NCBI GenBank assembly: GCA_016081115.2
Contig: CM071928.1
Coordinates: 55,125,950 to 55,189,949 of the forward strand
From: Rehmannia glutinosa
Taxonomy: Eukaryota > Streptophyta > Magnoliopsida > Lamiales > Orobanchaceae
Direction: 5' to 3'
Length of the DNA stretch: 64,000 bases
Below the pieces are notes generated by a model, which was not told the origin of the DNA, made no database searches, and saw nothing but the letters and a program-made list of their open reading frames with translations. This document shows positions 62,257 to 64,000 of the stretch, in pieces. A program made the translations under genes and the position numbers. Numbering within the stretch: position 1 is the stretch's first letter; every line of letters begins with the position of its first letter.

Positions 62257-62511
62257 TCAACGCCTTGGCTGCTTCCTTCTTTTCTCTTCTTCATCAGCTC
62301 TCTTCCTACCATCCTCAGGTCTTCTCCTCTTCCTTTGTTCTTGCTCCTTCTTCTTTTTCTCATAGGCTCGCTTAGCAGCAGGGTCATTCCTTCGCTGCCT
62401 CTCTTCCCATTCACGATTCACCCTTTCATTCTCTTTTTCTTGCCTCTTCTTAGCTTCAGCAACCTTGCGTGCAACTTCCATGTTAGCAAGGTGATCGAAT
62501 CCAGCCCAGTA
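62257..62511 (-). pseudogene. C-terminus of the env-position ORF, second copy
   Basis: A clean frame of 74 codons (62481-62257) ends in RRKQPRR and a stop at 62257-62259. It is dominated by E, K and R in runs such as AYEKKKKEQEQRKRRRPE, a charged coiled-coil-like tail. The CTG/CAG codons lost in the other copy (49191-49440) are present here, giving the better guide to this part of the protein. Confidence 0.7.
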
Positions 62512-62516
62512 TATGA

Positions 62517-63824
62517 TGTAAGTCCAAGCGGCTACGATAATCTAGAGGGGGGGTGAATAGATTATCTCCATCTTTTCGATTTTACCCTTTTTTCGAACCG
62601 AATGCTCAAAGACAATAATAAAGGTGCGGAATGTAAACAACACACGTTGATTTATAGTAGTTCAACCCACCTAGGGCCTAATCTACTACCACCCCAAAGA
62701 TATCCGGATGGATTTGAAAAAGAAAAAGAATTTTATTAATTACCAAAATTAATACAAATTCAACTTACAACACCTTGAAGAGCACCACACTCTTCTTCAA
62801 CACCACCTTTGGAGATTACCACAGCTCTCCTTTGAAGATTATCACAATCTTCAACCTTGAAGAATACCAAATTATTCAACACCTCAATAAGAAGATCACC
62901 ACAATCTTCTTGCACCTATCACCTAGATCATCCAAGTGTGTTCTTACCATAAAAACACTCACAAGGATATCTTGTGTTTGAATGATAACCAAAAATCAAG
63001 ATTACAACTCAATAAGGAATATTACAATTTGAGTGCAATGTGTAATCAAGAATAGCCTAGACCTCAAAGATGTGAAAGTGATAAGCTAGGCAAATTTACA
63101 ACAAGAATAATGACAATGAAGAACAAATATTTGCTTGAAGTGTATTTTGTTGTGTTGTATCTCAATTGTTGTGTCTTGTTGCTTGAATGAAGCCTCTATT
63201 TATAGGAGAGGACTTGGCTTTCATTTTCGACATTGCTCCTCCTTGGGGAGTGATTTGCTGCAAAAGAAACCATTTAAAATGATCAATATAGTCTGTTAGA
63301 AATCAATCCCACAAAATAGGGAAAAGTCATCTCGAAAATGCAACGGATAGTTTCTTTGATAAACGGGAGTTCGACCGGTCGCAGAGATAAGATTGAAATT
63401 GAATTCTGCGAATTTTTACATAGGGGACCGGTCGGAGGGTGCGACCGGTCGCCTCTTAGCTGTGACCGGTTGGAGTTGAAGAAATTACGAAAGCAGAAGT
63501 CTCAACCAAGAGGGCGCTCCCAGTGCACGGCGCCCGTGGGTCGACCGGCCGCCCTCCCCTTTTTTTTCTTACGTTCCATTTTCTGTTTCAAAACTCAACT
63601 CAGTGCACGGGTTGCCCTATAGGGCGGCACGGTCGAGCCTGAAACAAATGTGTTGTCCAATTTTTATCTAAAATAAACTCCAAAAAATACTCCGAAAAAT
63701 AGTAAAAACATTTTAAGACGATCGAAGTATTTAGACAACATTTAGGGACATTGTTTTGGTTTAAAAACTTATTTGAACAAACTCGAACAAAATCAAAATC
63801 ATGATTAAAAACATTTATCTAACA
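62517..63824 (-). mobile_element. Solo LTR of a different Copia-like element (1308 bp)
   Basis: It is bounded by perfect 5-bp duplications TATGA (62512-62516 and 63825-63829), with ends TGTAAGTCC and TATCTAACA on the plus strand. The uninterrupted site exists in the other copy, where 'aaagatatgagaccc' (49445-49459) has one TATGA. A minus-strand TATA box sets its likely direction. No coding capacity. Confidence 0.92.
63197..63204 (-). promoter_or_regulatory. TATA box of the solo LTR
   Basis: TATAAATA on the minus strand within CTATAAATAGAGGCTTC. Confidence 0.65.
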
Positions 63825-64000
63825 TATGAGACCATTTTTCTCGTGGATCCACATACTTAAAATCTTTCTCCGTCTTGCCGTGGCGATTGCTTCTCCCACC
63901 GCCATCATGTTTGCCCCTTGTTGACCCACTTCCTTCCTTCCTCGGGAGTATATTGTCTCGAGGTTTTGACTTTCCACCGAGTGATCGCTTATCGGATCGG

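Larger units (their letters stand above)
61944..64000 (-). mobile_element. 3' end of a second Copia copy in tandem, split by a solo LTR
   Basis: Immediately outside the 5' LTR lie the polypurine tract (61944-61959) and the C-terminus of the env-position ORF, matching 48876-49440. After the solo LTR the match resumes at 63830-64000 (to 49447-49620). The copy continues past the window edge. Thus one LTR serves as 3' LTR of the right copy and 5' LTR of the left copy. Confidence 0.85.

Overview
The window is eukaryotic, AT-rich and almost entirely transposon-derived, and it reads as intergenic heterochromatin of a flowering plant, most likely a eudicot. The evidence is a chromodomain Gypsy element with initiator-Met-tRNA priming, a Copia element of Copia/SIRE-like layout, a relic of a plant pararetrovirus (Caulimoviridae), hAT- and Mutator-like miniature elements, and one plant-specific DUF506 (PDDEXK-like) gene with three exons. 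No rRNA, tRNA gene or CRISPR array is visible. The species cannot be named from the sequence.

Layout. 1-17945: an old terminal-inverted-repeat (TIR) DNA element, entering from the left, interrupted by a young Gypsy chromovirus with unusually long (about 4.05 kb) LTRs. That insertion is scrambled: a truncated 3' LTR (10955-11607) is followed by a second copy of the left flank and a second complete LTR (11608-16458). 18393-24089: a hAT-like MITE, a truncated TIR element and an older solo LTR of the same Gypsy family. 24752-32962: a Mutator-like TIR pair with a 9-bp target duplication that encloses a decayed endogenous pararetrovirus in the order primer site, coat protein, movement protein, protease, RT, RNase H, transactivator-like region, 35S-type promoter. 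33247-36235: two adjacent GTATTAG-rich elements. 36813-37811: the DUF506 gene on the minus strand, the only gene that looks intact. 38195-40213: a hairpin, a hAT-like MITE with perfect 8-bp duplications, and a full TIR element that is the inverted partner of 18648-19675. 40214-47343: AT-rich spacer and LTR fragments. 47344-61943: a Copia element on the minus strand with 1.53-kb LTRs, gag, pol and a roughly 3.5-kb env-position reading frame; its gag carries an internal duplication around a foreign 1-kb fragment. 61944-64000: the 3' end of a second Copia copy in tandem, split by a solo LTR of another Copia family.

Functional reading. Apart from the DUF506 gene, nothing looks capable of making an intact product, except possibly a small coiled-coil frame upstream of the Gypsy gag. 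The retroelement frames are broken by many single-base shifts. Pairs of repeats differ repeatedly where one copy has CAG or CTG and the other has CG, which suggests that part of the damage is consensus error at CHG-methylated sites rather than true mutation. Nesting gives a relative age order: TIR elements and the diverged solo LTR are old; the Gypsy element and the Copia copies are younger; the solo LTR at 62517-63824 is younger than the Copia copy it split.
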